DNA of 51,268 bases from JOPF133 sp052144935 (GCA_052144935.1 JBKQPR010000335.1:1-51268), one strand, 5' to 3'. Shown: positions 8,515 through 16,871, counted from the stretch's first letter. The notes: generated by a model not told the origin, from the letters alone. Numbers and translations are program-made.

Positions 8515-8654
8515 TTGGTGAGCCCTCCTTTAGCGGCTCTGTGGACCACTATACCACGATTAGCTATCGAATGGCCAAAAAAATATATATATATCAATTA
8601 TTTTATGCTTGCTTTCTTGGCTGTCAGATGTATAATCAAGGAAGAGATAGACCA
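8515..8654. promoter_or_regulatory. AT-rich divergent control region of the island
   Basis: 140 bases separating the two divergent operons. From about 8575 to 8610 it is nearly pure A/T (a run of TA repeats), in sharp contrast to the roughly 60 percent GC on both sides. Plus strand: TATAAT at 8631-8636 with TTGCTT at 8609-8614 (16-bp spacer). Minus strand: TATAGT (complement of 8548-8553) with a poor TTGGCC 19 bp upstream, then AAGGAGG for the TTG start. The RHH protein encoded next to it and the XRE protein further on are likely to bind here. Confidence 0.5.
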
Positions 8655-8864
8655 ATGAACACGAAGCGAACAATGACCCTGAACCTGACGGACCAGGAGA
8701 TGCGTGTGCTAGAAGAGCTTTCGAATCAAAAGGATCTGAGCAAGACCGCGATACTTCGGCAGGCACTGAGATTGTATCAGCTTGTGGAGGTAAAGCTCTC
8801 CGAGGGGGGAAAGCTCTTCTTCGAGGACCAGAAGAAGGAGAAGGCGGAGCTGATGGTGCTGTGA
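8655..8864 (+). CDS. ribbon-helix-helix (CopG/Arc-like) DNA-binding protein
   Basis: 69 residues. Residues 7-50 have the RHH pattern: a short strand TMTLNLT, helix TDQEMRVLEELSNQ, turn KDLS and a second helix KTAILRQALRLYQLVE. RHH proteins dimerise through the strand and are typical antitoxins or autorepressors. The ATG at 8655 is preferred over an upstream TTG/ATG extension at 8541 because AAGGAAGAG lies just before it and the extension crosses the AT-rich promoter. Its last codons overlap the GTG of the GNAT-like gene (GTGA), so the two are translated together, as in RHH-GNAT toxin-antitoxin pairs. Confidence 0.78.
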   Translation: MNTKRTMTLNLTDQEMRVLEELSNQKDLSKTAILRQALRLYQLVEVKLSEGGKLFFEDQKKEKAELMVL

Positions 8865-9493
8865 GAGCACCGATTCAGATCGTGGACTGCGCGACGAAGG
8901 AGCTGGTCGAAGCGGAACTCTTCGACGAGGTGACGGTCGAGCATTTTCTGGAGACCCAAAAAGAATGGCGGCCAGTTGTCGTTGAAGCTGCGAAACAAAT
9001 GGTCCAAGCACGAGCGACTCGGGAGTCGATTCCCCGGCACTGGCATTGGGACTGGAGCAGCAAAGACGGAGACCTACGCGTTCTGGCATTCTCATTCTTT
9101 GGAATCAGCGTCAAGGGCAAGCTTCAGGGCTTGATGAAGCTGGAAACCGTAGGGAGATTCGGGAGGATCACGTCACAAAAGGGCAAGCCGCTCATATATG
9201 TGGATTACCTCGAGACGGCCCCGTGGAATATCAAGCTGCTGATGCACGCGCTGGGAAGGAGTCCGGAGTTTGGGGCTATTGGGACACGACTCATTGAAGC
9301 GGGCGTACGCAAAAGCCTTGAGGAGGGTTTCAGGGGACGGCTAGCGCTCCATTCGCTTTCGGTTTCGGAGCGGTTCTACCTCGATGTATGCGGGATGACG
9401 GGAGTGGCTCGTGATCTTGCGAAGCAGGGCTTACTCTGGTGTGAATTCACGCCAGAGCAGGCGGAAAAGTTTCTCAATGAGGGTGCCGCATGA
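8861..9493 (+). CDS. GNAT-like acetyltransferase-fold protein, RHH partner
   Basis: 210 residues, GTG start overlapping the RHH gene. The C-terminal half resembles a GNAT fold: LIYVDYLETAPWN (strand 4 region), then GAIGTRLIEAGVRKSLEEG in the place of the acetyl-CoA binding loop and helix 3, then GRLALHSLSVSERFYLDVCG, the strand and helix expected before a GNAT C-terminus ('S..A..FY...GF'). The N-terminal about 80 residues, with a Trp-rich HWHWDW stretch, are not recognised. In TacAT/AtaRT-type modules a GNAT toxin acetylates charged tRNA and is held by an RHH antitoxin; that role here is inference. Its stop overlaps the XRE ATG. Confidence 0.6.
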   Translation: MRAPIQIVDCATKELVEAELFDEVTVEHFLETQKEWRPVVVEAAKQMVQARATRESIPRHWHWDWSSKDGDLRVLAFSFFGISVKGKLQGLMKLETVGRFGRITSQKGKPLIYVDYLETAPWNIKLLMHALGRSPEFGAIGTRLIEAGVRKSLEEGFRGRLALHSLSVSERFYLDVCGMTGVARDLAKQGLLWCEFTPEQAEKFLNEGAA

Positions 9494-9960
9494 ACATGAA
9501 CAAGAGCCGCAAATGGTTGATAGATAAAGCAGAGCAGGAAGACGGCTGCCTGGTGTCGGTTGGCGGACTTGTCGATGCTTTAGAGCAGACAGAGGAGACC
9601 CCAAGTAACGTAGTCCCTTTCAAGCATGCCTTTGTGCGATTCGTGCAACTGGCCCGGCGGAAGCGGAAACTCACACTCGATCAGTTCGCGGAGAAGGTCG
9701 ATGTTGATCTGGCTGAGCTGTTGAGAATCGAGAAAGATGAGCATTACACTCCGGCGATTCGCACGGTCCACCAGATCGCCGAGTTTTTCAAGATTCCTGA
9801 AAAGCGCTTGATGGCGCTTGCCGGATTGCTCCGGGTGAAGGATGCACAATTTCAGAAAGCCGCGCTGAAGTTCGCGGCAAGCTCGGAACCAGTGGAAAAG
9901 CTCTCTCAAGAGGAACATGCGGCTCTAGAGGAGTACGTGAAGTTCTTGTGCGACCGATAA
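9490..9960 (+). CDS. XRE-family helix-turn-helix regulator
   Basis: 156 residues. An N-terminal extension of about 45 residues precedes a helix-turn-helix at about 50-105: FVQLARRKRKLTLDQFAEKV, then DVDLAELLRIEKDEHYTP, IRTVHQIAEFFKIPEKRLMA. The C-terminal helix LSQEEHAALEEYVKFL could dimerise. Starts at ATG 9490 inside the GNAT-like stop (ATGA); a second ATG at 9496 is possible. The ImmA/IrrE gene begins 13 bases before its stop. XRE regulators paired with ImmA-type peptidases are usually repressors cleaved or relieved by the peptidase, as in ImmR-ImmA of ICEBs1 and DdrO-IrrE. Confidence 0.82.
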   Translation: MNMNKSRKWLIDKAEQEDGCLVSVGGLVDALEQTEETPSNVVPFKHAFVRFVQLARRKRKLTLDQFAEKVDVDLAELLRIEKDEHYTPAIRTVHQIAEFFKIPEKRLMALAGLLRVKDAQFQKAALKFAASSEPVEKLSQEEHAALEEYVKFLCDR

Positions 9961-10655
9961 AGAACCGCTTCCTTGAAGCGAGGACAGCCCGCGATATCGA
10001 CGCCCTGGTCGCGAAGATCCTTCGTGACCTAAACGATCCCACACGTCCGATCGATCTGGCTGAGGTTCGCGAACTGTTAAAGCTTGACCGCCAGTACTAC
10101 TCGTCGGCCGAGGATGGACTGCTCAAGGAGATGGTGAGCAAGGTCATGGTTGCCGGGAAACAGATCATCGCGCGGCCAACTCTGATTCTGGACGTCGTTC
10201 GTAAGTTCGACTTGAAGGCATTTTGGGTTCCTGACCGGAAGCGAATCATGGTTGACAAATCGCAGCCGGAGCTAAAGTGGCGGTGGAACGAAACCCACGA
10301 GATTATCCACAGCGTCGTGCCGTGGCACGACGGAGCGATGATGGGGGACACGGAGTACACCCTGACTCCTGGCGGCCACGAGCAAGTTGAGGCGGAGGCG
10401 AACTACGGGGCCGGACGCCTGCTCTTTCTCCAAGGACTCTTCGACGAATATGTTCGCAGTTCGAAGGTCTCGTTTGACTTAGTGCAAGATGCCAAGAAAC
10501 GGTTCGGTAATACGTTGACAACGACCTTTTGGCGGCTGGTTGAGACCCTTGACATCCCGGCATTGGGGTCATCGGCAAGCACCCCCACCACGCCCGGAGG
10601 GAGATCGACCCAACGCAACCGTTTCGCTACTTCGTTGGATCGCGTCGGTTCTTAA
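9948..10655 (+). CDS. ImmA/IrrE-family zinc metallopeptidase, frameshifted near its C-terminus
   Basis: The open frame gives 235 residues. The gluzincin motif HEIIH (within ETHEIIHSVVPWH) and the downstream EAEANYGAGRLLF, which carries the third zinc ligand glutamate and the family's 'AN.FA..LL' helix, mark a COG2856 ImmA/IrrE peptidase, expected to cleave or inactivate the adjacent XRE repressor. After FWRLVETLDIPAL the frame turns into Thr/Ser/Pro-rich nonsense and stops at 10655. The proper continuation is in another frame (10562-10897); restoring one G to the GGGG run at 10565-10568 would join them into about 316 residues. Start is GTG 9948, overlapping the XRE gene. The catalytic site is upstream of the break. 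Confidence 0.82.
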   Translation: MRPIKNRFLEARTARDIDALVAKILRDLNDPTRPIDLAEVRELLKLDRQYYSSAEDGLLKEMVSKVMVAGKQIIARPTLILDVVRKFDLKAFWVPDRKRIMVDKSQPELKWRWNETHEIIHSVVPWHDGAMMGDTEYTLTPGGHEQVEAEANYGAGRLLFLQGLFDEYVRSSKVSFDLVQDAKKRFGNTLTTTFWRLVETLDIPALGSSASTPTTPGGRSTQRNRFATSLDRVGS

Positions 10656-10897
10656 GGGAGTTCTCTTCCGTTACCGAAGCGGATGCGTTTGCCATGGTAA
10701 AGAGTTACTGTTCTTGGAGGAAGAAAGGTCCGCTCGGCCGGAACGAATTGATACTCACCGACGACAATGGCGACAAACACCTTTTCTTCTTTGAGACATT
10801 CTCCAACTCGTACGATGTCTTCACGCTGATCACTCATGTACGGCGGCACGAACTGGTTGTGGCCGTTCCATCCCACGTATCGCGTCCGTCTTTGTAG
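10562..10897 (+). pseudogene. out-of-frame C-terminal part of the ImmA/IrrE peptidase
   Basis: Reading from 10562 the plus strand encodes IGVIGKHPHHARREIDPTQP, then FRYFVGSRRFLREFSSV and about 70 further well-formed residues to the stop at 10895-10897. The 'GKHP ... P.R.FV.S..F...F' pattern is what normally follows the zinc domain in longer ImmA/IrrE proteins. The segment has no start of its own in the right place, though an ATG at 10694 lies within it. It ends just before the ribosome-binding site of the next gene, so the operon arrangement makes sense only if the two parts were once one gene. Real mutation, slippage-dependent expression or sequencing error cannot be separated here. Confidence 0.7.
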
Positions 10898-10915
10898 GAA
10901 AGGAGAACACGTCCG

Positions 10916-11260
10916 GTGCCTTGGACTACGTGGAGGCTGCTCGCCGAAGGTCGAGAGTGGCGCGACGCCGATCTCGATTACGACGGTGCGGCTTGTTATC
11001 AACTATCGATTGCGGGTCCTCGTGGTGGCAACCGACATGTTGTTTATTGCGGCCACACGGGAAATGAAGAAGAACGCATGACCCGGTATGGTCGCGACGG
11101 GTCACATCTCGCAAGAATCATTCGTCAGCATCTCAGGAACGACTGGAGCCTGTATTATCGGGGTTGGTGTTGTGATTCCAAGGAAGATGCCGCCGCCATG
11201 GAGCTGCGGCTATTGAGCAAGTTCGAGTTTCCTTGGAACATCGTTCTGAATCGGCGATAG
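10916..11260 (+). CDS. GIY-YIG-like nuclease-fold protein
   Basis: 114 residues. The fold is suggested by CYQLSIAGPRGGNRHVVYCG followed by HTGNEEERMTRYGRDGSHL, corresponding to the two strands and first helix of GIY-YIG nucleases (here Y..L ... VYCG instead of GIY ... YIG), then YYRGWCCDSKEDAAAMELRL with a glutamate in the place of the metal-binding one, and a PWN...N ending. GIY-YIG proteins cut DNA or RNA. Strict motif residues are diverged, so catalysis is unproven. GTG start at 10916 preceded by AGGAAAGGAG nine bases upstream; 18 bases after the shifted ImmA stop, hence probably the last gene of the island operon. Confidence 0.62.
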   Translation: MPWTTWRLLAEGREWRDADLDYDGAACYQLSIAGPRGGNRHVVYCGHTGNEEERMTRYGRDGSHLARIIRQHLRNDWSLYYRGWCCDSKEDAAAMELRLLSKFEFPWNIVLNRR

Positions 11261-11754
11261 AAAACGGGAGACTCTCTCCGCGCAGGTCACTGCAAAGCCT
11301 GGAATCGGGATTAGAGAACGCCAAGTCGGCTTCGGTCCAGCGATGCAAAACGCCCTGCACGTGAAATCCCAGCCACCGTCCAGCCGGGCTTATCCCAACG
11401 CTTAGGGCCGGGCCCGGGGGGCGCCCACGAGCGGTCTCCAGGCAGCACCGAATCTGCCGGTCAGGGACCTGGCAGTCCGCGGCAAATCTCCGCGAACGCT
11501 TAAGACGAGCGCTGGCGTCCGCGTAAACGACTGATTCAGAAGAGCCGGCGAGCCGCCGGAACGCTCATATGAGCCGACCGGCATTTGTACACGGGCTGCT
11601 AGCGCTCAAGAAATGGTTCTGAACTCGAGGCCCGGTTCCCGGAAACTGACTGCGGTGGTTCAGGGAGCTCGTTCCTCGCGCGTGGGCCGCCATCTCCGCT
11701 CCTCCCCCGTTTGCTTACGCGCGCGCATCGTGATTAGATTGGACGGAGAGTTCG
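11261..11754. other. 494-bp gene-free right edge of the island
   Basis: No credible coding frame. It contains a degenerate repeat shared with another intergenic region: 11521-11545 resembles 42437-42461 (20 of 25 bases), and 11593-11603 (GGGCTGCTAGC) recurs at 42515-42525 with nearly the same offset. No att site, integrase or tRNA remnant was found. Confidence 0.4.
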
Positions 11755-12723
11755 ATGTTTCCATTGAATCGACTGATCGCGCTTATGACCTTGAGCACTC
11801 TACCCCTTGGAGCGGCCGTCAAAGTGGAAAAGACGGCCTGGCAGGGCTGGCCCAACTGCTACCGCATCGCGAACGGCGAAGTCGAGTTGATCGTCACCGG
11901 CGATGTCGGGCCGCGCATCATGCGGTACGGCTTCGCCGGCGGCCAGAATGTGTTCAAGGAATTCGCCGAGCAGCTCGGCAAGAGCGGCGAAGGGACGTTT
12001 CAGCTCCGCGGCGGCCATCGCCTCTGGAAGGCCCCCGAGGACGCGGTGGGCTCCTGGGCGCCGGATAACGTCCCCGTGGAGGTCCACATCACGCCGCAAG
12101 GAGTGGTGGCGCGGGAGCCGGTCGAGCCTCTCACCGGTCTGCAAAAGGAGATCGAGGTCGCGCTCGCGCCCGAAGGCAGCGCCGTGACGGTGACGCACCG
12201 CCTCTACAATCGCGGAATTTTTCCGCTGGAATTCTCGGCCTGGGCCATGAGCATGATGGCGCCGGGAGGGCAGGCCATCACCGGCTTTCCGCCGCGCGGG
12301 AAACACCCGGATGTGCTGCCCCCCACCAATCCGCTGGTGATGTGGGCCTACTCGGATCTCTCCGACAAGCGCTGGACGTTCACCAAAAAGTACATGGGGC
12401 TGCGCCAGGACCCCGCCAATCCCGAGCCGACCAAACTGGGGCTTTTCAATCCGCGCACCTGGGTCGCGTACCTGCTCCGCGGCGAGATGTTCCTCAAGCA
12501 AGCCCAGGCCGACCCCGCTAAGCAGTATCCCGATTTCGGCTGCTCCTTCGAGACGTTCACCAACGGCGACTTTCTGGAGATGGAGACGCTGAGTCCCCTC
12601 ACCAAGGTGCCGCCGGCAGGCAGCGTGTCGCACGTCGAGCACTGGAATCTCTATCGCAACATGAAGCTGGAAGCGTTCACCGACACGGATCTCGACAGGC
12701 TGCTGCTTCCGTTGCTTCACTAG
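11755..12723 (+). CDS. secreted mutarotase-like protein (DUF4380-like)
   Basis: 322 residues with a signal peptide (residues 1-20, ending LPLGAA). The body resembles galactose-mutarotase-fold hypotheticals of the DUF4380 type: ELIVTGDVGPRIMRYGFAGG (about 45-64), GGHRLWKAPED, a long LEFSAWAMSMMAPGG strand, and a closing EMETLSPLTKVPPAGSVSHV with HWNLY. Such proteins occur next to glycosidases and may bind or epimerise sugars; no catalytic function is established. GGAGAG precedes the ATG. It is followed, after 200 bases, by a GH116 glycosidase on the same strand, which supports a carbohydrate role. Confidence 0.72.
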   Translation: MFPLNRLIALMTLSTLPLGAAVKVEKTAWQGWPNCYRIANGEVELIVTGDVGPRIMRYGFAGGQNVFKEFAEQLGKSGEGTFQLRGGHRLWKAPEDAVGSWAPDNVPVEVHITPQGVVAREPVEPLTGLQKEIEVALAPEGSAVTVTHRLYNRGIFPLEFSAWAMSMMAPGGQAITGFPPRGKHPDVLPPTNPLVMWAYSDLSDKRWTFTKKYMGLRQDPANPEPTKLGLFNPRTWVAYLLRGEMFLKQAQADPAKQYPDFGCSFETFTNGDFLEMETLSPLTKVPPAGSVSHVEHWNLYRNMKLEAFTDTDLDRLLLPLLH

Positions 12724-12783
12724 AGCTAGTATTGTGGGTCAGAACTTCGGTAGCGTATTCCGGGCGCTGTCCTGGCCTGGTTG

Positions 12784-12802
12784 GGCAGGCGATTCGCCTG
12801 CC
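12784..12802. repeat. 8-bp perfect palindrome with 3-nt loop (REP-like)
   Basis: GGCAGGCG-ATT-CGCCTGCC. It lies in the 204-bp gap between the mutarotase-like gene and the GH116 gene and has no T-run, so it is more like an intergenic REP palindrome or mRNA stabiliser than a terminator. Confidence 0.5.
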
Positions 12803-12927
12803 GTCGTAGCGCAGCCGGTGTCGAGAGCTTCGCTCGCGCCGGGCAGCCGAATCGGCCGCCCCACCTGGAGTTCCGAAACGATGCACTAGCCACATGAGCC
12901 AGCCACTCGCTGGCCGGGAGAGATTTG

Positions 12928-15669
12928 ATGCCCTCGGATCGCCGTTCGTTCTTAAAGCAAGTCGGCGCCACCGCGGCAGCCGCGCAAGTGGCCACGCCGG
13001 CGGAGGCCGCGCCTCAGGCCCCCGCGCCACAGACCGCCGCGCCCTCCGCCGGCGCGTCCGCGCTCGGCCCGGTGGCGTTCCCGCGCATCTTCACGGGCCG
13101 GCAGCTTGCGCAGATCGCGTTCCCCTTGGGAGGCGTCGCGACCGGCAGCATCAGCCTGGGCGGCCGGGGACAATTGCGCGATTGGGAGATTTTCAATCGG
13201 CCCGATAACGGGCGCAGCCTCTCCTACGCGTTTCCCTCGATCTTCGTGGACGATGGCCGCCAGAAGACCGCCCGAGTTTTGGAAGCGCGCCTGCTGCCCC
13301 CTTTCGCCGGTCAGGATGGTTTGGGCGCACGCAACGCTCCCGGCCTCACGCGGCTGGCTGCGGCGCGCTTCATCGGCGAGTACCCGCTGGCCCGCATTGA
13401 ATTCGAGGACCCCGGACTGCCCGTACACATCGCGCTGGAGGTATTCTCGCCCTTCATCCCACACGAAGAGGACGAATCCGGATTGCCCGTGGCGATTCTG
13501 CGCTATCGCGTGAAGAATGGCGGCGCGCGGCCTGTCTCGGTGTCGATCGCCTGGTCGATCGAGAACCCCGTGATGCCGGAGCAGAACGCCGGCCGCTTCG
13601 ACGCGACCCGCAGCAACGAGTTCCGCACGGAGGGTCCACTGGCGGGATTGTTCATGAGCAACCCCGCGATGGCCGAGGACGACGCGATGCACGGCAGCTT
13701 TGTGCTGGGATTGCTGCACGCGCAGGATGGCGAGATCACGCACCTCGCGGGATGGCCCAAGGGCAAGTGGTGGGACGCGCCCCTGCTCTTTTGGGACGAT
13801 TTTTCTGCGGACGGCCGCCTGGGCCCAGAGGGCACCCCGGAGGCTGAACCGCATAATGCCATCGGCGCCTTGTGCCTGGGACGGCAGATCGCCGCGGGCG
13901 CCGAGCGCGATTACACCTTTCTGCTGGCCTGGCATTTTCCCAACCGGACGCCGTCGCGCTGCGGATGGGATGCGCCCAAGGGCGACGAGAACACCGTGAT
14001 CGGCAACTGGTACGCCACGCGTTTCGCGGATGCCTGGGCGGCCGCTTCGTATGCCGCGCAGAATCTCGAACCGCTGGAACGCAAGACGCGCCAATTCGCC
14101 GCCGCGCTGCGCGAAAGCACCATCCCGGCCGCGCTGAAGGACGCCGCGTCCGCCAATCTCTCGACCTTGGCCTCGACCACCTGTTTCCGCACCGCCGATG
14201 GCAAGTTTCGCGGCTTCGAGGGATCCAGCGATCATCGCGGCTGCTGCTTCGGCAACTGCACGCACGTCTGGAACTACGAGACGGTGACGCCGCACCTGTT
14301 CCCCGCGTTTGCGCGCGCGCTGCGCGAAGCGGCCTTCGGCTACAGCATGGACGACCAGGGCGCCATCCACTTCCGCACCATGCTCCCGGAAGGCAAGGCC
14401 CGCAGTGGGTTCGCCGCGGCCGATGGGCAGATGGGGCAGATCGTACACGCCTATCTCGATTGGAAGCTCTCCGGCAACCGCGCCTGGCTGGAGCGCATGG
14501 CGCCGCGCGTCCGCAAGGCTCTGGAGTTCAGTTGGATCAAGGGCGGTTGGGACGCCGATCGCGACGGCGTGCTCGAAGGCGTCCAGCACAATACCTACGA
14601 CGTGGAATTCTACGGGCCGAATCCCGTTTGCGGGGTCTATTATCTGGCCGCGCTGCGGGCTGGTGAGGAAATGGCCACGGCGCTGGGCGAGACGCAGGCG
14701 GCCGCGGAGTATCGCCGGCTGTGGCAGCAAGGCAGCCGGTGGACGGACGCCAATCTCTTCAATGGCGAGTATTACGTGCAAAAGGTGCGCGGGGTCAAAC
14801 GGGAAGAGGTGGCGCCGGTGCTGCGCGGCCCGATGGGGTCCGACGACACCGAAGCGCCCCAATACCAGGCGGGCGAAGGATGCCTGGCCGATCAACTGAT
14901 CGGGCAATATCTGGCCGACGCCGCCGGTCTCGGGCCGCTGCTGGATGCGGCCCACATCCGCAAGACGCTGGAATCCATCTATCGCTACAACTTCAAGCGG
15001 AACATGTACCAGCACGACTCGGTCGAGCGCGTGTACGTGCTGAACGACGAGGCCGGCCTGGTGGTGTGCGATTACGCGAAAGCCGAGCGGCCGCGCCTTC
15101 CCTTCCCGTACTACGCGGAGGCCTGGACGGGGATGGAATACAGCACCGGATCGCTGATGATTTTCGCCGGACTGGTGCGCGAGGGCGTGGAATGCTTTGA
15201 AAGCGCGCGGCGGCGCTTCGATGGCGAGCGGCGCAATCCGTGGGACGAGCCGGAGTGCGGCCATCACTACGCGCGCGCCATGTCGGCGTGGTCGGGCCTG
15301 CTGGCGTACAGCGGCTTCCGCTACGATGGCCCGCGGCAAACGGTGGCCATGGCGCCCGCCGCCGCTTCCGCCGACTTCCGCTGCTTCTGGGCGACCGCCA
15401 CCGGCTGGGGCGTATTCGCGCGGAGCGAGAGCGCCGGCCGGACCACCTTTCGCCTGCGAGTGGATCACGGCAATCTGTCGGCGCAGAACTTCGAGTTGAA
15501 CGCGCACGGGACGAAGGCGACGGCTACGATGGGCGGGGCGGCTCTGCGGCACGGCTTTGAAGCCAGCAGGGAAGCGGGCGCGCGCGCCACGGCCGGCGCG
15601 GTTGTCCGGCTCGATCGGCCGGTCACCCTGAGAGAGGGCCAGGAGCTGGCGATCGAGGTTCTGGCGTGA
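12928..15669 (+). CDS. GH116-family glycosidase, Tat-exported
   Basis: 913 residues. The N-terminus MPSDRRSFLKQVG is a twin-arginine signal (RRSFLK), so export of the folded enzyme is expected. Residues about 50-380 correspond to the glucosylceramidase-like N-terminal beta-sandwich (AFPLGGVATGSISLGGRGQL, a hallmark stretch), and 390-880 to the (alpha/alpha)6 catalytic domain with EGVQHNTYDVEFYGPNP starting at residue 550, the region holding the family's catalytic glutamate, and an AEAWTGMEY motif. GH116 members are beta-glucosidases, beta-xylosidases or glucosylceramidases. ATG 12928 is chosen over the TTG at 12925 because of its spacing from GGGAGAG. Its last bases overlap the COG0523 gene. 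Confidence 0.86.
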   Translation: MPSDRRSFLKQVGATAAAAQVATPAEAAPQAPAPQTAAPSAGASALGPVAFPRIFTGRQLAQIAFPLGGVATGSISLGGRGQLRDWEIFNRPDNGRSLSYAFPSIFVDDGRQKTARVLEARLLPPFAGQDGLGARNAPGLTRLAAARFIGEYPLARIEFEDPGLPVHIALEVFSPFIPHEEDESGLPVAILRYRVKNGGARPVSVSIAWSIENPVMPEQNAGRFDATRSNEFRTEGPLAGLFMSNPAMAEDDAMHGSFVLGLLHAQDGEITHLAGWPKGKWWDAPLLFWDDFSADGRLGPEGTPEAEPHNAIGALCLGRQIAAGAERDYTFLLAWHFPNRTPSRCGWDAPKGDENTVIGNWYATRFADAWAAASYAAQNLEPLERKTRQFAAALRESTIPAALKDAASANLSTLASTTCFRTADGKFRGFEGSSDHRGCCFGNCTHVWNYETVTPHLFPAFARALREAAFGYSMDDQGAIHFRTMLPEGKARSGFAAADGQMGQIVHAYLDWKLSGNRAWLERMAPRVRKALEFSWIKGGWDADRDGVLEGVQHNTYDVEFYGPNPVCGVYYLAALRAGEEMATALGETQAAAEYRRLWQQGSRWTDANLFNGEYYVQKVRGVKREEVAPVLRGPMGSDDTEAPQYQAGEGCLADQLIGQYLADAAGLGPLLDAAHIRKTLESIYRYNFKRNMYQHDSVERVYVLNDEAGLVVCDYAKAERPRLPFPYYAEAWTGMEYSTGSLMIFAGLVREGVECFESARRRFDGERRNPWDEPECGHHYARAMSAWSGLLAYSGFRYDGPRQTVAMAPAAASADFRCFWATATGWGVFARSESAGRTTFRLRVDHGNLSAQNFELNAHGTKATATMGGAALRHGFEASREAGARATAGAVVRLDRPVTLREGQELAIEVLA

Positions 15670-16853
15670 ACGGCGGCGCTGGCGGCCCTGGCGATATCGG
15701 CGCCGAGCGGCCCTGGCTGGTGCTGGTGGGCGGTTTCCTGGCTGCCGGCAAGACCTCGCTGGTGCGCGCGGCCGCGCGTTTGCTGATCGCCGAAGGCCAT
15801 CGGGTGGCCGCCATCCTCAACGATCAGGGCGCCGACCTGGTGGATACGGCCTTCGTCCGTGCGAGCGGCGTGAACGCCGGCGAGGTGACCGGCGGCTGCT
15901 TCTGCTGCCGCTTCTCCGACCTGATGGCCGCCGCCGATGGCTTGGCCGCGCATCGCCCCAGCGTGATCTTCGCCGAACCAGTGGGCAGTTGCACGGATCT
16001 CTCCGCCACCATTCTGCAAGTGCTCCGGCGCGACCATGCGGACCGTTTCCGGCTGGCGCCGCTGACCGTGGTAGTGGACCCTGCGCAGGCCCGCGCGGCT
16101 CTGGCGGCGGCGGCCGACCCGGACATGGCCTTTCTGTTTCGCAACCAGGTGGAGGAGGCGGACCTGATCTGCTTCTCCAAGTGCGACCGCGAAACGGACT
16201 TCCCCGCGCTGCCCTCCGCCGCGCCGGTGCGCCGATTGAGCGCCCTGAGCGGTTGGGGCGTGGGCGCGTGGCTGCACGAGATTTTCTCCGGCCAGATCGC
16301 GCCCGGAAGCGTCACGCTGGAGATCGATTATGAGCGCTACGCCCAAGCCGAGGCCGCCCTGGGCTGGCTGAATTACCGCGTCCGCTTGCGGCTGGAGGAG
16401 TCAATCCGGCCGGCCTCGGTGGTGGGGCCGCTGTTCGAGTTCTTGCAGGGCGAATTGGAAGCCGCCGGAGTACGGATTGTGCACCTGAAGGCGATCGACG
16501 AGTCGGAGAGCGGTTATGTGAAAGCGGCCGTCTCGGGCTGCGGCCAGGAGCCGGCGGTGGAGGGGCAGCTTGACGCCTCGCCCGCCTGGGAGCACGAGCT
16601 GTTGGTGAACCTGCGCGCGGCGGCGGAGCCGGAGCGGATTGGGGAGATTGTGGCCCGCGTGGTGGAGACGCTGCCGGGACAGAGGAGCGAAGAGCGGCTC
16701 GAGTGCTTCCGGCCAGCGCCGCCCCAACCGGAACATCGCGTGGTGGCTTTACTCGGGCAGTCCCAGCTAGTCATGGCACGGGTGGGGCCATTCGAACTCC
16801 AGCCTGGAAAGCCCCAGCCCCCGATGTGGACGGTAGCAGCGGCGCCACCTTAA
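15666..16853 (+). CDS. COG0523-family G3E GTPase (CobW/YeiR-type metallochaperone)
   Basis: 395 residues. Walker A GGFLAAGKTS at about 22-31; the switch motif ILNDQGADLVDT replaces the usual 'NEFG'; GGCFCC is the CxCC metal-binding motif; FSKCD stands in for the NKxD guanine motif (Ser for Asn is unusual). The C-terminal half is a CobW_C-like region. These proteins use GTP to deliver zinc or other metals to client enzymes. GTG start at 15666 overlaps the GH116 stop by four bases (GTGA), so the two are translated in one operon; whether the glycosidase needs a metal delivered is speculation. No Zur box was recognised. Confidence 0.8.
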   Translation: MNGGAGGPGDIGAERPWLVLVGGFLAAGKTSLVRAAARLLIAEGHRVAAILNDQGADLVDTAFVRASGVNAGEVTGGCFCCRFSDLMAAADGLAAHRPSVIFAEPVGSCTDLSATILQVLRRDHADRFRLAPLTVVVDPAQARAALAAAADPDMAFLFRNQVEEADLICFSKCDRETDFPALPSAAPVRRLSALSGWGVGAWLHEIFSGQIAPGSVTLEIDYERYAQAEAALGWLNYRVRLRLEESIRPASVVGPLFEFLQGELEAAGVRIVHLKAIDESESGYVKAAVSGCGQEPAVEGQLDASPAWEHELLVNLRAAAEPERIGEIVARVVETLPGQRSEERLECFRPAPPQPEHRVVALLGQSQLVMARVGPFELQPGKPQPPMWTVAAAPP

Positions 16854-16871
16854 TCCGGAATTCACCGCTCC

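Noticed and set aside
11261..11754. tRNA gene or att site bounding the island
   Set aside because: No cloverleaf, T-loop consensus or direct repeat matching the left edge was found.
12952..15552. 866-residue frame antisense to the GH116 gene
   Set aside because: Its Arg/Ala/Gly/His-rich content is the mirror of a GC-rich coding strand; the plus frame has clear motifs.
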